A DNA stretch of 64,000 nt from Mytilus trossulus (GCF_036588685.1 NC_086384.1:11422195-11486194); one strand, 5' to 3'; counted from the stretch's first letter, positions 10,605-22,044 are shown. The notes: generated by a model not told the origin, from the sequence alone. A program made the numbers and translations.

Positions 10605-11526
10605 ATACAAATATTTTTATTGGCACAAACTCATTAACAATAAATGGTTAAGACCTATACATACAACTATAATAATTGACATGGTAGAATGAAAGGTTCC
10701 ATGATAACATATCATGCTAAATTATGAAAAGTTACAAAATGATGTATCATATAAGTTCACTATTTCTTATATTTAGACACTCTGATATGAAAGAGGAAGA
10801 CAGTCTTAGTAATAATGCTGAGTTATTATTGACCAATAGAGATATTTTTTCATCAACGGTAATGTTACGCTGTATTTGAAATATAACATTTATTTTATTT
10901 TCTAATATTTCTCGATTTGAGGTATATGTATTGCATTTTAATAAGAAATGTTGTTCATCCTCAATTTCCCCATTTTTACAGACAGGACAGTACCTTTTCT
11001 CTCTAGGAATATTAAGATGTCTTCCCCTTTCAATCATTAAAGGATGTGCACTTATGCGTATTTTGCATATTGCTGCTCTATCATTTAAATTGTTTAGTGA
11101 ATCAACATATGATGGTCTTTGACCCATTTTGTAGACTTGACGAAAGAAACTGAGCTTAGAAGACTCCTGTATGTTTGCATTTTGATTTTGCAAGTATTGA
11201 TCATAAATTCTCTGTTTTACTTCTCCCAAGTGCTGCTTTGTTAGACAACTTTTTTCAACAAGATATGAATATCCTAATTTTTGTAAAATGCACTGAGTTT
11301 TTAGGATCCAGTGGTTTGAAAATCTTGTTGCACAGAAAATTTGATTTACAAGTGTATTTTCTGATGAAAGTATATGCTCTAGAAAATTTATGCTTGAAAA
11401 AACAATTTTATTTTTGAGTGGAATTCTACCAATCTCAGCACAACAAGCATCATTTGAAGCCTTGCAATGAACACCAAGTGCTTCTTTAATAAATTTAATG
11501 TGTAATTTTTCAAAGCATTCTACTCA
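10605..11526 (-). mobile_element. 5'-truncated LINE fragment (clade of 16.8-20.7 kb)
   Basis: 3' end of a non-LTR retrotransposon on the minus strand. It ends at 10605 after AATAAAAATATTTG on the minus strand and is truncated at about 11526, exactly against the right arm of the inverted repeat. The protein part is described separately. Confidence 0.8.
10747..11522 (-). pseudogene. LINE ORF2 C-terminal remnant
   Basis: Translates as the region after the reverse transcriptase of the LINE at 17045-18655: HIKFIKEALGV, then QRIYDQYLQ, then a zinc-finger-like block CPVC, DEQHF, KC. The last 160 residues are one open frame (10747-11229). The upstream part, 11230-11522, continues the same protein in another frame, so at least one frameshift is present. 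No catalytic RT motifs remain. The Cys-Cys-His-Cys block resembles zinc-binding tails common at LINE C-termini. Non-functional. Confidence 0.85.
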
Positions 11527-11824
11527 CAACCGGAAGTAGATACATTGAAAAGGTGGTAGTTCAAGTTTTCGACATGGTTAAGTGAATTGAGAGTAGATTA
11601 CCGTGAAGAGGAACACTGTGGGGATTATGAAATTAATTTAGTGTTAAAGGAAAATATTTACTAAATCGATTCATATAAGGTATGAATTTTTTGCATTCAT
11701 TTAAAGGGTAAAAAAAACCCGTCTAAAGCGGAGACTGTCGTGAGCTAAAAATTTCGTTAGCCACCTAGCTTCTTCTATTCATATGGATAGTCGACCTTCC
11801 TATGGATAGAAACAAGTGCCTGTG
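11527..11824 (-). repeat. Right arm of the inverted-repeat element, family C
   Basis: From CAACCGGAAGTAG to AACAAGTGCCTGTG. Holds the 74 bp missing from the left arm, including AAAGGGTAAAAAAAACCCG and CATATGGATAGTCGACC. The latter words recur at 22.2, 25.5 and 41.6 kb. Confidence 0.9.
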
Positions 11825-12234
11825 CTACTGACGTATATATACTTAGATGACTACGTATTGACGACAAACAATATTCCTACGACTCTTGGGAAATCTTAAC
11901 TACTTGTCTCTAGAGATTTTCGGCGATTTAATATTTCATACATTTGTTCTTTGACATCTTAGCCAAATGCTCAGGGAATAATAAACTACATAAGGATTCC
12001 TAATGTGCTCTACTTCATATGTGCAACTTCAAAACTTTTGGGAAAATCGGCGATCATTTCAGGTTTTTCTGGTCATATTTTTTGTAATCCAGAATGAAAA
12101 GTATGAAAAAACTGTCCAATAAGTTATAAATAATATAGTAGCCAGCTAGATGATAACAATGGCACGTATTTCAGCTTTAATTGGGTAGCACACAAATCCA
12201 GGGTGCTCGCATATGGCAGCTTAACTGCCTAAAA

Positions 12235-12430
12235 AAAACGAGAAACGAGAAACATGTATAAATTACACAAACAAACGACAACTACTGTACATCAGATTCC
12301 TGACTTAGGACAGGTGCAAACATTTGCAGCGGGATTAAACGTTTTAATGGTACCAAACCTTCTCCCTTTTTCTGAAACAATAGCATAACATCACAACATA
12401 GAATAACACACGATAAAATATCAATTGGCA
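12235..12430 (+). repeat. Family A, distal part
   Basis: Contains ACGAGAAACGAGAAAC, ACAAACGACAACTACTG, GACTTAGGACAGGTGC and CAAACCTTCTCCC. Matches 7070-7165 and extends further. Confidence 0.75.
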
Positions 12431-12658
12431 GGCTTAACTCAATCACTGAAAAAACGTAAATTAATACATTCTGCCTTTATGTCACGCGAATGTAGAATAA
12501 TCTAAAATATTTCTTGGTCATGAGTCATGTGAGCAATTGAAAAGGATACAATGACATTGTTGCAAAACTACAAAGAAATAGTATTTTATTATGAAGTATT
12601 TTGTTCCAGTTGTGAAGTCTATCCACAAACCAATCGATGAAACTGTAAGTTCCAATTA

Positions 12659-12825
12659 GGAGATAACTGTATTGTATTTTAAGCTCCGACGGCATCAATT
12701 GGGGATTTGATGGTCGCAAATTAAGTTTACTGGCGACGCGTTAGCGGAGACAGTAAACGGGTATTTGCGACCATCAAATCCCCAATTGATGCCGTCGGAG
12801 CTTAAAATACAATATTGTTATCTCC
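12659..12825. mobile_element. Palindromic mini-element (167 bp)
   Basis: Near-perfect palindrome. Arms 12659-12721 and 12763-12825 share GCTCCGACGGCATCAATTG and GGGGATTTGATGGTCGC, and an inner GTTTACTG/CAGTAAAC pair extends the stem. Such structures are usual for non-autonomous DNA elements. No target duplication was identified. Confidence 0.8.
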
Positions 12826-13026
12826 ATTCTAATGAAACTGACAGAAAACAACGTTAAAACATGTATTTAAAATCTGTCATATGCCGTCTGCGCTTGCGCG
12901 TAGGTCCCATAGCATCAATTGTCAATTGATGCCATGTAAGAAAGTGACGTTATCCAATCAAAATGAACGTTACAAACGTTGTTGCATTAGAATAAGGGAT
13001 AGCAGTCCTTTGTTCATTACCGAACT

Positions 13027-13101
13027 CAATCTCATTTAAATCCGATGTTATGATACTAAGTGGAGGGTAGCGTATCAGAACATCGGATTTTAATGAGATT
13101 G
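13027..13101. repeat. 75-bp hairpin
   Basis: Arms CAATCTCATTTAAATCCGA and TCGGATTTTAATGAGATTG pair, continuing through TGATAC/GTATCA, with two or three mismatches. Together with CATCAATTG-T-CAATTGATG at about 12914-12932 it may be part of a larger palindromic element with 12659-12825. Confidence 0.75.
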
Positions 13102-13104
13102 TAC

Positions 13105-13575
13105 CGAACTGAACAAAAAAATAACACGACGGGTGCCGTATACGGTGCAAGAAATGCTAACCCTTCCGGACCACCTGATGTCACTCCCGGTTGTTATTTG
13201 AGTTCGTGTTGTTTCTTAATTATTATTTATAACTGTTTAACTTTGTTTATTGTGTGGTTATTTATTTTACATACTACATGTAGTGTGCAAGGAAAAGAGG
13301 AGGTTTGACGTAACTCGAAACATGTTTGATCCTGCCGCTTTTATGCCTGTCCTTAGTCAGAACCTCTGACCTTGATATTCGTGCATGTGTTTTGAAAACT
13401 TAAGTTCAGTATAGTATATTTTTCTAGAGTTTAGTTTGACTTCCATTTTCGCTGAACTAATACACATGTTTGTTTAGGTGCCATCTAAAGCAGAATTTTT
13501 CGCTGTGATGAAGAACCATTTATGGTCTTTGGTTGTGTTCTGCTCTTTTCCTTTTTTGCCAGATGGCTTCTGGTA
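13105..13575 (+). repeat. Retroelement 3' tail, family D, diverged
   Basis: Contains ACGACGGGTGCCGTATACGG, CTTCCGGACCACCTGATG, AACATGTTTGATCCTGCCGC and CGCTGAACTAATACA. The last two match 30600-30740, where the tail follows a protein remnant, so this is a diverged copy of the same 3' region. Confidence 0.65.
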
Positions 13576-14371
13576 AACATAACCCGGACTAAATGAGCAA
13601 TAAAAATAAGGAAAAACTACTACTGTAACATCTTTTAATTAAACAGAGCTTTTCTCCACAAAATCGTAGATATAAATCCCTTGTTTGAGTTTATAGAAAT
13701 ATGTACTTTGTATGAAGAAGGTATGCACATCTAGAAAATTTCTGCCGAGGCTCAACAGAAATCAAAGCTGGATGTTAAAACGCAAAATAAGACTCTATAA
13801 GCACGCTAAGAGATATAAACAGTGGAAAAACTACAAGAGCTTCCAAAAAAGTGCATTTTTTTTTTAAGAAAGCAGAGATTAACTATATCAACAACACTTT
13901 TTACCAAGGTCTACAAGAAAACAACACAAAACCATTCTGGCGTTATGTTAAATCCCGACGACAGGAAAACATTGGCATACCAGCAATGAAACAGAACGGA
14001 AAACTTGTAAATGATAACAAGAAGAAAGCTAATATATACTCCTAAACCAATTTGAATCGGTTTTTACAAAAGACACTCGAAATGCAACACCAAAGATAGA
14101 AAAGAAAGTTGGAAAATCAATACCACCACTGAAAATAACAACATTTGGAGTCGAAAAACTCTTGAAGAACATAAAGCCATTTAAAGCCATTGGGCCAGAC
14201 AACTTACCAGACATTGTCCTTAAAAACTGCTCTAAACAACTAGCACATGGGCTGCGACACATCTTCCAGCAATCCATTAACTCTGGGACTCTACCTACTA
14301 CTAGCAATTGGTTAAATGCAAATATCACTCCTGTATTTAAAAAAGGAAATATAAACACACCAGAGAAATAT

Positions 14372-14446
14372 ATAGATATAGGAAGATGTGGTGTGAGTGC
14401 CAATGAGACAACTCTCCATCCAAATAACAATTTAAAAATTAAAATT
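14372..14446 (+). repeat. Family A fragment inserted in frame in the RT
   Basis: About 75 bp of family A (GATATAGGAAGATGTGGTG onward) sits between the codons for EKY and PVSL of the RT, where related RTs have a continuous YRPVSL. It adds 25 codons with no stop, so the frame stays open through it (IGRCGVSANETTLHP). Confidence 0.9.
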
Positions 14447-15174
14447 ATACCTGTTTCTCTTACCTGCGTTACCTGCAAGCTGCTTGAGCATACTATATGT
14501 AAACAAATCCTGACACACCTTGCAAGGAACAACATACTCACATCACTCCAGCATGGCTCCGGTTCAGATTTCTCCTGTGAAACACAGCTCCTAACAACGA
14601 TGAACGACTTATTCCAACACCAGGACAAAGGCCTGCAGACAGATATAGTAATACTTGATTTTTCTAAAGCATTTGATACGGTCCCGCACCAAAGGTTGTT
14701 AGCCAAACTCGAAAGTTATGGTATTGATGGTCCAATAATAGATTGGCTCAACATGTTCATGACAAAACGATCTATGAGAGTCTTGGTAGATGGCGAAAAT
14801 TCTGACTCTGTAGGGGTCGCATAATGAGTTCCTCAAGGCACGGTCTTATGACCGCTGCTGTTCCTATGCCACATTAATGACTTACCTGAAACTGCTAAAT
14901 CTCAAGTCCGATTATTTGCCGATGATTGCCTTCTATATAGGACATTCCAACCACAACAGGACCACCAACTACTACTAAACGAACGTGTATCGTTGGAAAA
15001 ATTGGCCTCAAAATTGGATATTAGATTCAATGCCAAAAAATAGTATGTGATGAGCGTAACCAACAAATCAACTCATTTTTTAAACTGGACAATCACATCC
15101 TGCAACAGGAACAACAAAACCGTATCTCGGTGTCATTATCTCAGATGATCTAAGGTGGGGCTCCCACAAAAAAT

Positions 15175-15715
15175 GGTAAAAAGGCCAACTAGAGTACAAA
15201 GTTGAAGAGCATTGAGGACCAACAATTCCTAAAATAGTTGCCCAATACAGCTAAGGTAATCTATTCCGGAGGTAGAAAAGATCAAAAATTTTAAGTTTTG
15301 TTAACAGTTAATTTATAATAATGAACATATCAATCATAACTCAAGTCAACACAAAAGTGTTCACTACTGGGCTGGTGATACCCTCAGGGAAATATTAAAA
15401 TCTACACAAGCAGTGGCATCGAACCAGTGGTTGCAAATAAACTCATCATAGATACCAGGATCACATTATATATATACGCTAGACGCACGTTTCGTCTAAA
15501 AAAAGACTCATCAGTGACGCTCGAATCAGAAAATGTTTAAAAGGCTAAATAGAGTACAAAGTTGAAAAGCATTGAAGACCAAAAATTCTTATTTTTTTGC
15601 CAAATACAGCTATTAAAGATAATCTATTCCTGAGGTAGAAATGCCTTATTTTTTCAAAAATTTAAAGTTTTGTTAACAGATAAATTTATAATTATGAACA
15701 TATCATTGCTAACTC
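15175..15715 (+). repeat. Family B double insertion inside the RT pseudogene
   Basis: Two family B blocks in tandem: 15175-15420 and 15470-15715, separated by CTACTGGGCTGGTGAT and ATACCAGGATCACA. RT coding sequence stops before it and resumes after it with STLGF. The junctions read GGCCAAC on the left and TGCTAACTC on the right, which may be a degenerate target duplication or shared microhomology. Confidence 0.85.
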
Positions 15716-16310
15716 TCCACTCTAGGCTTCTTGTGACGGAACCTTCGCCACTGCCCAAAAGATTACAGGAAACAGGCGTATATAGAACTTATCCGGTCAC
15801 TTCTAGAATATGAGTCTATAGTTTGGGACCCTTACTTAATGAAGGACATTAATGCACTTGAACGAGTACAGAGACAAGCAGTGCGTTTTATTAGTGGGGA
15901 TTACACAAGCAGAGAGGAAGGTAGTATTAGGAGACTAATGAATGAAATAAAACTTCCAACACTGGAAAACAGACGTCGTCACAGTAGACTCACTTTTCTC
16001 TTCATGGTGACCGGGGAGTTTGTACCAGCTATACAAAAAGAAAGAGAGACCAAAACTACAAATTAAATCGAAACAATTTAGTGACTTCAAAACAACAAAC
16101 ATTGTAGACAGATTTGCTCAAAACAACAGCCGGTGCTTCAAAATTTCACCTAGCAAATCAGAACAATACAAATTTAATAGTCATTCTTTGTAAGAACAAT
16201 ACCCGATTGGAATAGGCTACCAGACAATCTCGTGTGTGCTAAGACAATTGAGAGCTTCAAAACTTCGGTTGCTCTCACGTTGGAATTATTTTCCAGCGCC
16301 TCTCTCGTTG

Positions 16311-16560
16311 CCATTGATACCATATTCTGGCCCTGCAACGTATTTTAAAATTCAGATTCATGTTATAGTATTGGTCTGACCAGAGAGATATAGGCTGCAT
16401 TTCGTACATTCTTGCTGCATTCTCGAAGGTTATGCCTTAGGAATCTGATGGATTTGGATGCTTTTTTGGCAGTGACGTCAACATGACTGATGTTTCCATT
16501 GTAGGTCCTCACTGAAATGTACTGGTTGTTACAATTTCGAGAGTGTGGCCATGTAATTTA
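16311..16560 (-). pseudogene. LINE RT C-terminal fragment, tail to tail with 13.7-16.3 kb
   Basis: On the minus strand one frame reads NQYISVRTYNGN, VTAKKASKSIRFLRHNL, and AAYISLVRPIL, then stops in place of the expected YES/WD part. It aligns in order with STLGFLRRNLRHCP and IELIRSLLEYESIVW of the neighbouring plus-strand pseudogene. So it is a second element of the same lineage in the opposite direction, joined at about 16310. Confidence 0.75.
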
Positions 16561-17044
16561 TAGTATGTCTCTAATATAACAATAATTTTTATACTATTGT
16601 TACATTTCCATGTAGCCAGTGCCTAGAAGGAATGCAAGGAAGGATAACAAACCACAGGCGCTTGTGTATATGATACAGATATTTTTTTTTATTTTTTGGT
16701 TGTTGATTAAAATATTCAATTTTCTATATTTATAATACATATCTATCACTTCTGTGCATGTCTCACCTAGTTTCGAGTGATTTAAACGACTTAAATAGAC
16801 AATAGACAATATTTTATTCGCACAAACACATTTACATTAAATGGTTATGGCATACAAAATTAAGACAATAAACTTACAATAGTAAAATTGATTACAATTA
16901 TATTAGAGTGACAGTGGTATTCACAGCAAAGAAGAAAAAAGGCTATAAATATCAACAGTTAACACATTATTAATGTTCATGAACAATTGAAAAAAGAATA
17001 CAAACAAAAATTAGGTTGGCATTGCATATTAAAAGAAATACAAG

Positions 17045-19097
17045 TTATACAGATGTTCTTAATAAAAGACAATCATTAATATACTTTATGGTGATTTTTA
17101 TAATGACTGGTAGACTGCTATTTAAAAGTACACTCAAATGCTTAAGTGTTATAGTGGACTGCAATTTAATAAAATTGAAATTAAGATTTTTATTAATATT
17201 TTGTATATAGGTATCCCTTAATGATGTATAGCATGGACAGATTGAGAAGAAATGGTATTCATCCTCAATTTCTTGCCTGTTACAGGATAAGCAAATGCGT
17301 TTACTTCTTTCAATGTTGGTATAACGCCCTCTTTCAATTGCTAGGGAATGTGCACTTAGTTTAAATTTACTGAAAACTGATCGGTCAGTTTTGAATTTAC
17401 ATATATCAATATATGGGGGCCTTTTTCTAATTCTTTTAGTATGACAAAAGAAATTTAATTTTTCACTTTTATTGATAGAACAATTTATAATTTGATAAGC
17501 CTGGTCATAGATTCTTTGTTGGATACTATTTATGTGATATTTTAAATTAAAAGTATCAAAAGTGAGATGACCAAAACCTAATTTATTTAACCAGTCTTTT
17601 ACAATGTTAACCCATTTACTTGTTTTCTCTACATTATTATATATTTTATGGACTAAAGTGTTAGGCGAGTTTACGATATGGTTTAGAAATTTTATAGCTG
17701 AAAGCTGAATTTTAAAGTACAAAGGGATTCTGTTTGTCTCAGTTAAACAGGCTACATTTGTTGTTTTGCACTGTACACCTAAAATTTCTTTAATAAATTT
17801 AATATGTAAATGTTCAAATGGATCTGAATCTATGAACACTTGGCTTACACCCCAAACTTCACTCCCATAAAGAGTTATTGGAACAACTAAAGTATCAAAT
17901 AATTTTTCAAGCATACTGCAGGAATTATCTAAAGAGACTGTTTTTTTAATTTTAAACCAAGTCTTTCTCCCTTTTTCCATAAGATTTTTTTTTGAATGAC
18001 TTAAACTTCCTGAACAATTTATAGTTATTCCAAGGTAACAAATAGATTTAACAGTCTCAAGATGTTCTTTTTCTACTTTAAAATAATTACAGTGAGATTT
18101 TCCATTAGAATTGAATATTATAATTTTTGATTTTTGTTTGTTAACATCAAGTTTCCATAGGGAACAAAATTTAGTTAACTCATTTAGTGCATTTTGTAGC
18201 CCTTCTTGGGTTTCAGATAATAAAATAATGTCATCTGCATATAATAATGATGTTAATTTAACATCTCCTATAATAATTGGTTGAGTGTTTGCATGATCAA
18301 GGTCATTTACAAGGCCATTTATATAAATATCAAACAAAGTGGGGCTAAGTACATCCCCTTGTTTTACTCCATAATTTGATATAAATTCATGGCTCATACC
18401 ATTTTGAAATTTAATTCTGCATTTGTTGTCATTATACGTTGATTGGATGACATTAAAAAGCTTGCCTGGAAGTCTGTTTTGGAGTAGAATGTAGAATAAA
18501 CCCTCCCTCCAGACAGTATCAAAGGCTTTTCGCAGATCTATAAATGCTGCAAAAATTTTCTTTTTTTTAGTTTTATATTTGTCTACAATAGACTTTAATG
18601 AGAAGATATGATCTGCTGTTCTAGCTTTTTCTTTTGCAGCCAATCTGATTTTCACTTATCAAATTATTAGTGTTAATAAACTTTATTAGTCTAGTGTGAA
18701 TAATTTTATTGAATAATTTTCCCAAATTAGAAGTCAATGAGATACCTCTATAATTAGAGGGGTCAGATTTGTTCCCCTTTTTATGAATTAAAGTAATCAA
18801 ACTTTTGTTCCATAATTTTGGGAAGCTGCCTTTCATAAATACTAGGTTGAAAAGTTTTAATAGGGGTTCTAATAATACTGGCATACCGCATTTAATCATT
18901 TCATTAGAAATTAAGTCTTCAGCTGATGATTTACCATTTTTAAGTGTTTTAACTGCATTTAAAATTTCAGCTGGCTGGATTTGTTTATTAAATTCGTTGT
19001 CAGAGTTGCATGTATTTAGTGTCTTTTTTAAGGCTGTTAATTTTTCAATAATTATGTCATGGAATTTATTGTTTTGGATGTTAGAAGTACTGTTCAT
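17045..19097 (-). pseudogene. LINE ORF2 reverse transcriptase, frameshifted
   Basis: Two overlapping frames form one RT. The N-terminal part (18621-19097, 158 residues) has NGKSSAEDLISNEMIK, LIHKKGNKSDPSNYRGISL and SENQIG. The C-terminal part (17045-18655, 536 residues) has FIDLRKAFDTVWRE, GVKQGDVLSPTLF, the catalytic LLYADDIILL, and a zinc-like tail CLSC, DEYHF, C. The frame changes by one base near 18640, just after SENQIG. The stretch 19098-19350 between RT and endonuclease still looks coding but is broken. This enzyme would reverse-transcribe its own RNA at a nicked target. With the catalytic YADD intact, the copy is fairly young but inactive as read. Confidence 0.92.
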
Positions 19098-19350
19098 TTT
19101 TTTTAAAGTAGTTTATAAATAATTCTTGATCAAAATGGTTTTCCTCTTTTATTTCTGAAAGAGAACTTAATTTGTTAAGTAAATTCCAAAATGTCTTTGG
19201 GTCTTTTTTCATATTTAGTGAAATTTTGTCACAGATTTGACTCTTGTAATTTCTTTCTTCTTGTTTACACCTTCTTCGAAATTTAGATTTGAATGAGTAA
19301 AATGATTTTCTATAGGATCCGTTGTCTGGAAACTTATTTACAAGTAAACA

Positions 19351-20520
19351 TTACTTTTTAACTGTAGTATGGAGGTCATGACAAGAGTCTGAGAACCATG
19401 GTTTTTTACTTTTCTTAATAGGCCTGTTCATGATTTTCTTTTGAACAAATTTAGTTGATAAAAGTGCTGTATCACACAAAATAGCGTTGAATTTTTCAAC
19501 AGCTGAATTAGAATCAATCTGTTTATTATTTACAAATTCATCTAGTCTTTGTTTAACATGTGAGTTTTGAATGTTTGTAGTATAACAATCCATTGCTTTG
19601 TTATCCCAAAAAAATTTACCAGGGAGAGGATCTAATTTTGTCTCTATAGTTTTACATTTTTGAAAGCAAGTAAGTAAAGAGCAACTGATAGGACAGTGAT
19701 CTGATATTGGAGTAAAATCACTAACTTTAAAGTTTCCAATGCATTGTAATATATTAGAAGACACAAGTGTATAGTCTACAAGACTGGAACCATTATATGT
19801 TATACATGTACATTTGCCCAAAGGGTCTCCAATAGTTCTTCCGTTCAGTATTCTGAGTCCGGATTCTTTACATAAATCAATTAATAACTTTCCACTCTTA
19901 TTTGCAGATTTTGAATCAAGATTATTTCTTAAATTATGTGAGTCAATTGAATAATCATTGTCTTTTGATTTTGGGAATTTTGCTTCATCAGAGATAACAA
20001 AATCAGGAATAGTATTAGTATATGCATTAAAATCACCTTGAATTACAATATCTCCAAGTTGACTATAGTGCTCAATATTTCTTAGCAACTTTGAATAAAC
20101 TTCATTTATGTCTTCTGTACAACCAGAAGAATATTCTGGTGAAAAATATACTGTAGCCATAAAAATATCATTCTTAAGATTAAAAAAATGTTTATCTAGT
20201 TTAACCCATACAGCATTATTATGAGTACAAGTTAGTTTGGATATACCTTTATATATAGAACTTCTGACATACAGAGAAATACCACAAGAACTACGTCTGG
20301 CTCTTTTATGTTTTTTCCTGGTACTATTACATATAAAATCAAATCCAGGTATATTATCTACAGGTTTACCACTGTCACTCCAAGTTTCAACAAGACTAAT
20401 AATATGCATTTTTGATACAAAATTTACAAATGCATGATCAGTATTTTTTTCTGAATTTAAACCTTGAATATTCCACATGCCAATGTTAAGGTTATATTCA
20501 GTAGAACTAAGTTTTGGCAT
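19351..20520 (-). CDS. LINE apurinic-like endonuclease domain ORF
   Basis: 389-residue open frame of the exonuclease-endonuclease-phosphatase fold used by LINEs to nick target DNA. Visible motifs in order: GMWNIQGLN (metal-binding Asn), SLVETW (catalytic Glu), VIQGDFNAYT (Asp and Asn), SLVDYTLVSS, and the terminal SDHCPIS with catalytic Asp-His. The frame starts with ATG at 20520 and ends at 19351, with the C-terminal 100 residues linking toward the RT. It would normally be fused to the RT in one ORF2; here a break near 19350 separates them. All core catalytic residues appear present. Confidence 0.9.
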   Translation of the reverse strand: MPKLSSTEYNLNIGMWNIQGLNSEKNTDHAFVNFVSKMHIISLVETWSDSGKPVDNIPGFDFICNSTRKKHKRARRSSCGISLYVRSSIYKGISKLTCTHNNAVWVKLDKHFFNLKNDIFMATVYFSPEYSSGCTEDINEVYSKLLRNIEHYSQLGDIVIQGDFNAYTNTIPDFVISDEAKFPKSKDNDYSIDSHNLRNNLDSKSANKSGKLLIDLCKESGLRILNGRTIGDPLGKCTCITYNGSSLVDYTLVSSNILQCIGNFKVSDFTPISDHCPISCSLLTCFQKCKTIETKLDPLPGKFFWDNKAMDCYTTNIQNSHVKQRLDEFVNNKQIDSNSAVEKFNAILCDTALLSTKFVQKKIMNRPIKKSKKPWFSDSCHDLHTTVKK

Positions 20521-20689
20521 TATTTTAGTAAAATGATTTAAAGTATAAGTTAAAAGGACAAAATTGGAGTTGATTTTGGATGATCCTTTGTCAAGGAATT
20601 GATAATTTTAAAATTACAATGAACTAAATGATCCATTTTTTGTATTTTTACTATAAATGGTTAATAGAAGTTTCATTATTTTTATGATT

Positions 20690-20805
20690 TATCCACCCGA
20701 TCCTGCAATGTTAGCCAGTAATAGTGGAGATCTATTAGTAAAATTAGTCCACTAGTAACACTAACAACAGTATACTTTTATACTGCACAGTATAAGATGT
20801 TAGCA
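20690..20805 (-). repeat. ~115-bp repeat shared with 60262-60385
   Basis: Contains CACCCGATCCTGCAATG, CTAGTAACACTAACAACAG and TATACTTTTATACTG; the reverse complement is at 60262-60385 with about 10% difference by eye. It may be part of the LINE's 5' region or a small separate element next to it. Confidence 0.75.
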
Positions 20806-21232
20806 GTTGTAAAACGTAACAACGTACAATATATAAATACTCAGTACAAACACGGATCTTTTCCGGGATAATGTTAACGTACTTGTTGTATTACCCGGAA
20901 CAACGACGGAAATAACTTCTGCGGTAAAGCGACTGTCGGTTTTTGAAACAACACAAATGTTTATAATGGAGTAGTATTACAAGAGACATCTTTAATAGTT
21001 AAAAACTTTAATTACCTTTTTTATTTATAAACGAATGGTTGCTATTCTTCAAAGACTGATTTTCCTTAGAATCATAAAAAGTTTGTTTATTTTGTAACAA
21101 CGGTTGGTTTTAGTTTTATAGATATATATCTCATCCTGAAGCTAGGAGACTCAGAGCTAGGCAATAGCTAATTGGTCAATAAACATCAGACCAACAACTG
21201 CATGAACTTTTTTTTCCTTCATTTTTTTCTAG
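20806..21232. other. No gene seen
   Basis: Includes a short imperfect hairpin, TCCGGGATAAT with ATTACCCGGA (about 20868-20905). No ORF or recognised repeat. Confidence 0.4.
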
Positions 21233-21320
21233 GTCAGTTTTATTGGGAAAAGTTGCTCTGACGGAACAGTTAGATACCTCAGTCCTGCATGTTGTACATG
21301 TTGTAAATGTATCAAAATAA
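21233..21320 (+). CDS. Possible terminal exon, plus strand
   Basis: A very T-rich acceptor (CCTTCATTTTTTTCTAG) precedes a 28-codon frame, SVLLGKVALTEQ to HVVNVSK, with TAA at 21318-21320. AATAAA follows at 21397. The residue mix looks protein-like, but short frames behind T-rich AG sites are common in AT-rich DNA. No partner exon found and no family recognised. Confidence 0.22.
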
Positions 21321-21794
21321 GCATAAATGACTTTTACATAACAGTTGGATACCTGCATGATGATCCATGATGGATCATGGGTATCAAGGACTATCAAATA
21401 AACATTATCATATGACATAATGTGTACTGTTGAGCATAGACTAGTTTTCATAAGCAGTTATTGACAATAATCTGTAAGTTGCATGTGCATCATATGTATA
21501 GTATTTTGAGAGTATTTTCATGTGCTTTTATATGTTGTACAATTTTGAGCGCTCATAAAGAATATTATTTAAAAAAAAAATCTGTATCTTTTTTTCTTTA
21601 CTCGGAAGATATAGTTTTTCGTTTACATGAATTAAGACGCATTTTATTGAAAAGGTAGTTACAAATATATCAAATATAAACCGGGATTTATAAATGTTTA
21701 AGCCTATTTATCACTCGATTTATTTTTTTAATATTCTATATTATTTGTATTGGTATCTAGGCTATACCTTTCTACCTTTTGGTATTATGCATAC

Positions 21795-21832
21795 CCAGAG
21801 TCACGTGTTATTTGTAAGTTTCCAGCCGCCAT
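21795..21832 (-). CDS. Possible initiating exon, minus strand
   Basis: ATGGCGGCTGG in strong start context (AAAA before ATG, G after) encodes MAAGNLQITRDS, then GG before GTATGC, a plausible donor, in phase 2. A stop follows within a few codons if not spliced. The upstream minus-strand sequence (21833-21900) is relatively GC-rich and could be a 5' UTR. No downstream exon identified. Confidence 0.25.
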
Positions 21833-22044
21833 TTTTGGAATTTTGAAGCGATCAGAAGAAAGAAATCTGTGATTTATTTGCCACAAAAGCATGTATTGGT
21901 AAAAATATATAGACAAGCACATAACAGGGGTCGATACTGACATGGTTTAACATTACTGTTTCATGTTAAACGTTCTAACTTTTCAAACACTCTCCAAAAC
22001 CGTGAGCGGATCCTCAGTGTATTGCCGGTATTGATCGTACCGAT

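Larger units (their letters stand above)
13735..16310 (+). pseudogene. LINE reverse transcriptase pseudogene (lineage 2)
   Basis: 5'-truncated non-LTR reverse transcriptase. Readable order: a basic N-terminal stretch (RLNRNQSWM to FWRYVKSRRQ, 13740-13960), the RT core GPDNLPD, VILDFSKAFDTVPH, VPQGTV, and catalytic FADD at about 14915-14930, then the thumb and LERVQRQAVRFI (15845-15880), ending near VRTIPDWNRLPDNL (16195-16230). Breaks seen: a two-base TA insertion near 14035, stops in place of glycine around 14822-14860, a stop near 15040, and a TGA near 15735. Two foreign repeats are embedded, one in frame (14372-14446) and one of about 540 bp (15175-15715). The lineage looks like the CR1/Jockey/L2-like group, a motif-based guess. 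No endonuclease remains. Confidence 0.9.
16797..20690 (-). mobile_element. Nearly full-length LINE, lineage 1
   Basis: Non-LTR retrotransposon on the minus strand with an endonuclease ORF (19351-20520), RT ORFs (17045-19097) and a 3' end made of short tandem units (TATTGTC twice, at 16797-16825 read on the minus strand). The 5' limit is uncertain; 20690 is where a segment shared with 60.3 kb begins. Two other 3' fragments of this lineage, at 10.6-11.5 and 32.8-34.4 kb, lie in the same orientation. Confidence 0.85.

Noticed and set aside
13313..13330. CGAAAC word as part of a hammerhead ribozyme
   Set aside because: No CTGATGA partner or matching stems nearby.
14029..14706. 225-codon minus-strand frame
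   Set aside because: Antisense shadow of the RT pseudogene, which has recognisable motifs on the plus strand.
18805..19122. 105-codon plus-strand frame
   Set aside because: Antisense of the lineage 1 LINE RT N-terminal part.
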